The notes under the pieces: generated by a model | What the model saw: the letters and a program-made list of their open reading frames with translations, nothing else | What the model was told of the DNA's origin: nothing | The model's database searches: none | NCBI GenBank assembly: GCA_000818945.1 | Contig: KN805417.1 | Location: 124,001-188,000, forward strand | Source of the DNA: Schizochytrium sp. CCTCC M209059 | Taxonomy: Eukaryota > Sar > Bigyra > Thraustochytrida > Thraustochytriidae | Length of the DNA stretch: 64,000 nucleotides | Direction: 5' to 3' | Position numbers and translations under genes: made by a program | In this document: piece after piece, positions 62,264 through 64,000 of the stretch | Position numbering within the stretch: the first letter of the stretch is position 1 | How the letters are laid out: each line of letters opens with the position of its first letter

Positions 62264-63934
62264 CACAACTTGCAGGAGTTCCATGCCTTTGTCGTACATT
62301 TGACAGCTCGTACGCACCAGGGCTGTCCAAAGAAAGCCTTTTATATTTATAGAGTAGACGTGGAGACAAGCGCTGTCACTTTTTGGTGTAAGGCTTTGCT
62401 ATTTGTGCCGTCATCTCTCTTCTCCCATGCACACGTTGTCCCTTGCAGAAAGGGGGAAAAAAAGAAAAGAGAGACTCACAGTCACGATTATGGGGAGTCG
62501 AGAACTCTCTTCCAGATTAGCGTCATCGTTTTCACCCCAAGCTGCTAATTGGCAGCTTGCAGCGACAGCATTGCAAGCGACGAGCGACCTCGGCCTAGAG
62601 CTTACTTTGGAATAGAATTGCGTTGAAAGGAAAATGCATTCTTGTGCCGCTGGCCGTGCATTCTCTCATGAAGATTTTTCCTGCCAATAAAATCAAAGCT
62701 TCAAGCTCCTCACTCTTGCATTGCCATCCACCCATCAACTTGGATGAAGAACGAGGTGTCTGAGCCGCTTCCGACAAAGCGTCACTTACGGCATCGTGAT
62801 GGGACTGACTGTGATTGTCAGTGCGACTAGTGCGATGTGCAGCTGCTGCTGTTGGCAGTCTTGCGCGCTGCAGCTGCAGCTGCACTGCTGACGAGATTTC
62901 TGACGTGGCGGCACAAGTTTTACACTGTTGTGCCGTCTCTGACCCGCTCGCATGACGCGCGCTTTGGCTCTGCAAAGTTCTCGGCAAGACTAATGGCTTC
63001 CGTTTGCTCCTGCTTCTCCGAGGCTTGTGGTACCTGCATTCTCGCCTCTTCACCAAATCTTTTCTTGTGATTTCTGAAGCTTGTCACCTGCAGCTGACAC
63101 GCTGGCGTGGCTGACGCACGCCGACCTGCTGCAGCGACAGCGACCTCTTTCGTCGCGTCGCTTCGCTTTCTTGGGGTCGGGCGTACTACAGGTGCAAGCG
63201 ATCGAGACCAAAACGAAGTCGCTGTGCTCATTTTACACCATGCAGCCCGCCCGTGCCGCTACCGCTGCTGCAGAACATGGTCGACAGCAAGCTAGTTGAG
63301 CACGCCATCAAGAACGAATGGCCCAGGCCCTGCAACCCGAAGCTTGTGGTCGCATCGCCCGCACAGTGTAGAACTCCTGCAAAGCCATTTCGTGCTGCAC
63401 TGCAGCTACTACACTGTATGCATGCCCTAACATGTATCATCGACGCCTCATATGTGGACCGCCGCATGAGAGGAATCGGGACCGAGGCACACATTTTGCT
63501 CGCGCGCGCCGCTGACGAGCCTCGCTCCACCGCTCGCTCCATCGCTCGCAGTCTGCGCGCGATCGCTCGGTGGCCGCGTGCTTGCACGGCCGACCGGGGA
63601 GTCGCCCTCGGACTCGATTTCGGTCTGGGTCTTGGTTTTGGTTTATGGCCTTGGACTTGATCTTGCAGTCTTGCAGTTGTTGGGGGTTCTCGATGATGCC
63701 GGTCTCGCGTGCCGGGAGCGCCAAACCGGACACGTCGCTATTTACATTGAATAAACACTGAGTAGCCCTCTGGGTCCGGTGCGAGAGCGCCTGCCCGAGC
63801 CCTGTCCACTGCAAAAAGCGGCTGCACGAGTCGAGTCGAGTCGAGTCGAGTCGAGTTGAGCCGGCAATCCGGAAACGCGGAAAGATAGAGAGAGAGAGAG
63901 CTCGCGAAGAGGCCAGGCCACGCAGGAAAGCGGG
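62264..63934. other. Spacer between adenosine deaminase and the right-edge gene
   Basis: No gene supported. Holds a TATATTTATAG stretch near 62341, an AT/GC-mixed region with several short frames lacking domains, and a GAGTC repeat at 63829-63858 followed by a GA repeat, probably in the leader or promoter of the right-edge gene. Confidence 0.6.
63829..63858. repeat. GAGTC pentanucleotide repeat
   Basis: Six units, the last degenerate (GAGTT). Same pentamer as at 34428-34474. Confidence 0.85.
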
Positions 63935-64000
63935 ATGGCGACCAAACTGGCTCACGGCCTCTGGGCCAGGTACTCGGCCAGCATGGCGAAGCGGCCGCTG
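63935..64000 (+). CDS. Mpv17/PMP22-family membrane protein, 5' end only
   Basis: Partial gene cut by the window edge: 22 codons are visible, starting MATKLAHGLWARY and ending AKRPL. The pattern W-RY-AS---RPL is the conserved N-terminal opening of Mpv17/Sym1/PMP22 proteins, channel-like proteins of the mitochondrial inner or peroxisomal membrane. The evidence is short, so the call should be checked against the sequence beyond the edge. Confidence 0.6.
   Translation, partial: MATKLAHGLWARYSASMAKRPL

Overview
The window reads as nuclear DNA of an intron-poor, GC-rich eukaryotic microbe. The best guess is a stramenopile of the thraustochytrid/labyrinthulid type. Support: long, mostly uninterrupted genes with strong G/C third-position bias; a GATase-CPSase II polypeptide not fused to aspartate transcarbamylase or dihydroorotase; a eukaryote-only gene set (G-alpha, ARPC4, PIG-U, ALG1, seipin, MCTP, UBR-type E3, RAD23); and intergenic DNA full of microsatellites. 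The lineage is inference from gene content; the eukaryotic nature is seen directly. One 40-N gap shows this is a draft scaffold.

Layout. 0-9.4 kb: mitochondrial carrier (+), heterotrimeric G-alpha (+), CPS II (-). 9.4-11.9 kb: repeat-rich spacer. 11.9-18.1 kb: PIG-U (-); ARPC4 (+) lying in an exact 974-bp tandem duplication, so a truncated copy precedes an intact one; a basic coiled-coil protein (-). 19-26 kb: NAD-dependent extended SDR (-) divergent from an anchored Asp/Glu racemase-like protein (+); BART-domain protein (-); RAD23 (+), whose frame is broken by an 8-bp tandem duplication. 26.7-34.2 kb: UBR1/2-like N-recognin (-) of about 2500 residues. 34.2-39.9 kb: mostly simple repeats, one small unknown gene and the gap. 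39.9-45 kb: an MCTP-like triple-C2 membrane protein (-) and seipin (+), divergent across a 419-bp spacer. 45.7-60.6 kb: GDP-mannose-type nucleotide-sugar transporter (-), GT32 (+), AP2-like protein (-), two small paralogous kinases (-,-), a second GT32 (+) and ALG1 (-). 61-62.3 kb: adenosine deaminase (+, one intron). At the right edge is the start of an Mpv17/PMP22-family gene (+).

How the genes may work together. Three neighbourhoods look more than random: (i) seipin and MCTP share a promoter region, and both are ER membrane proteins tied to lipid-droplet sites; (ii) a GDP-mannose transporter, two OCH1-like GT32 enzymes and ALG1 lie within 15 kb around a pair of unusual HGD-motif kinases; (iii) RAD23 and a UBR-type E3 converge. 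Local exact duplications recur (8, 102, 154 and 974 bp), and two of them alter genes. The most surprising items are the duplicated ARPC4, the RAD23 frameshift, the kinase pair and the palindromic AGGCCTAGGCCT-type intergenic motif. No CRISPR array, insertion sequence, rRNA or convincing tRNA was seen.
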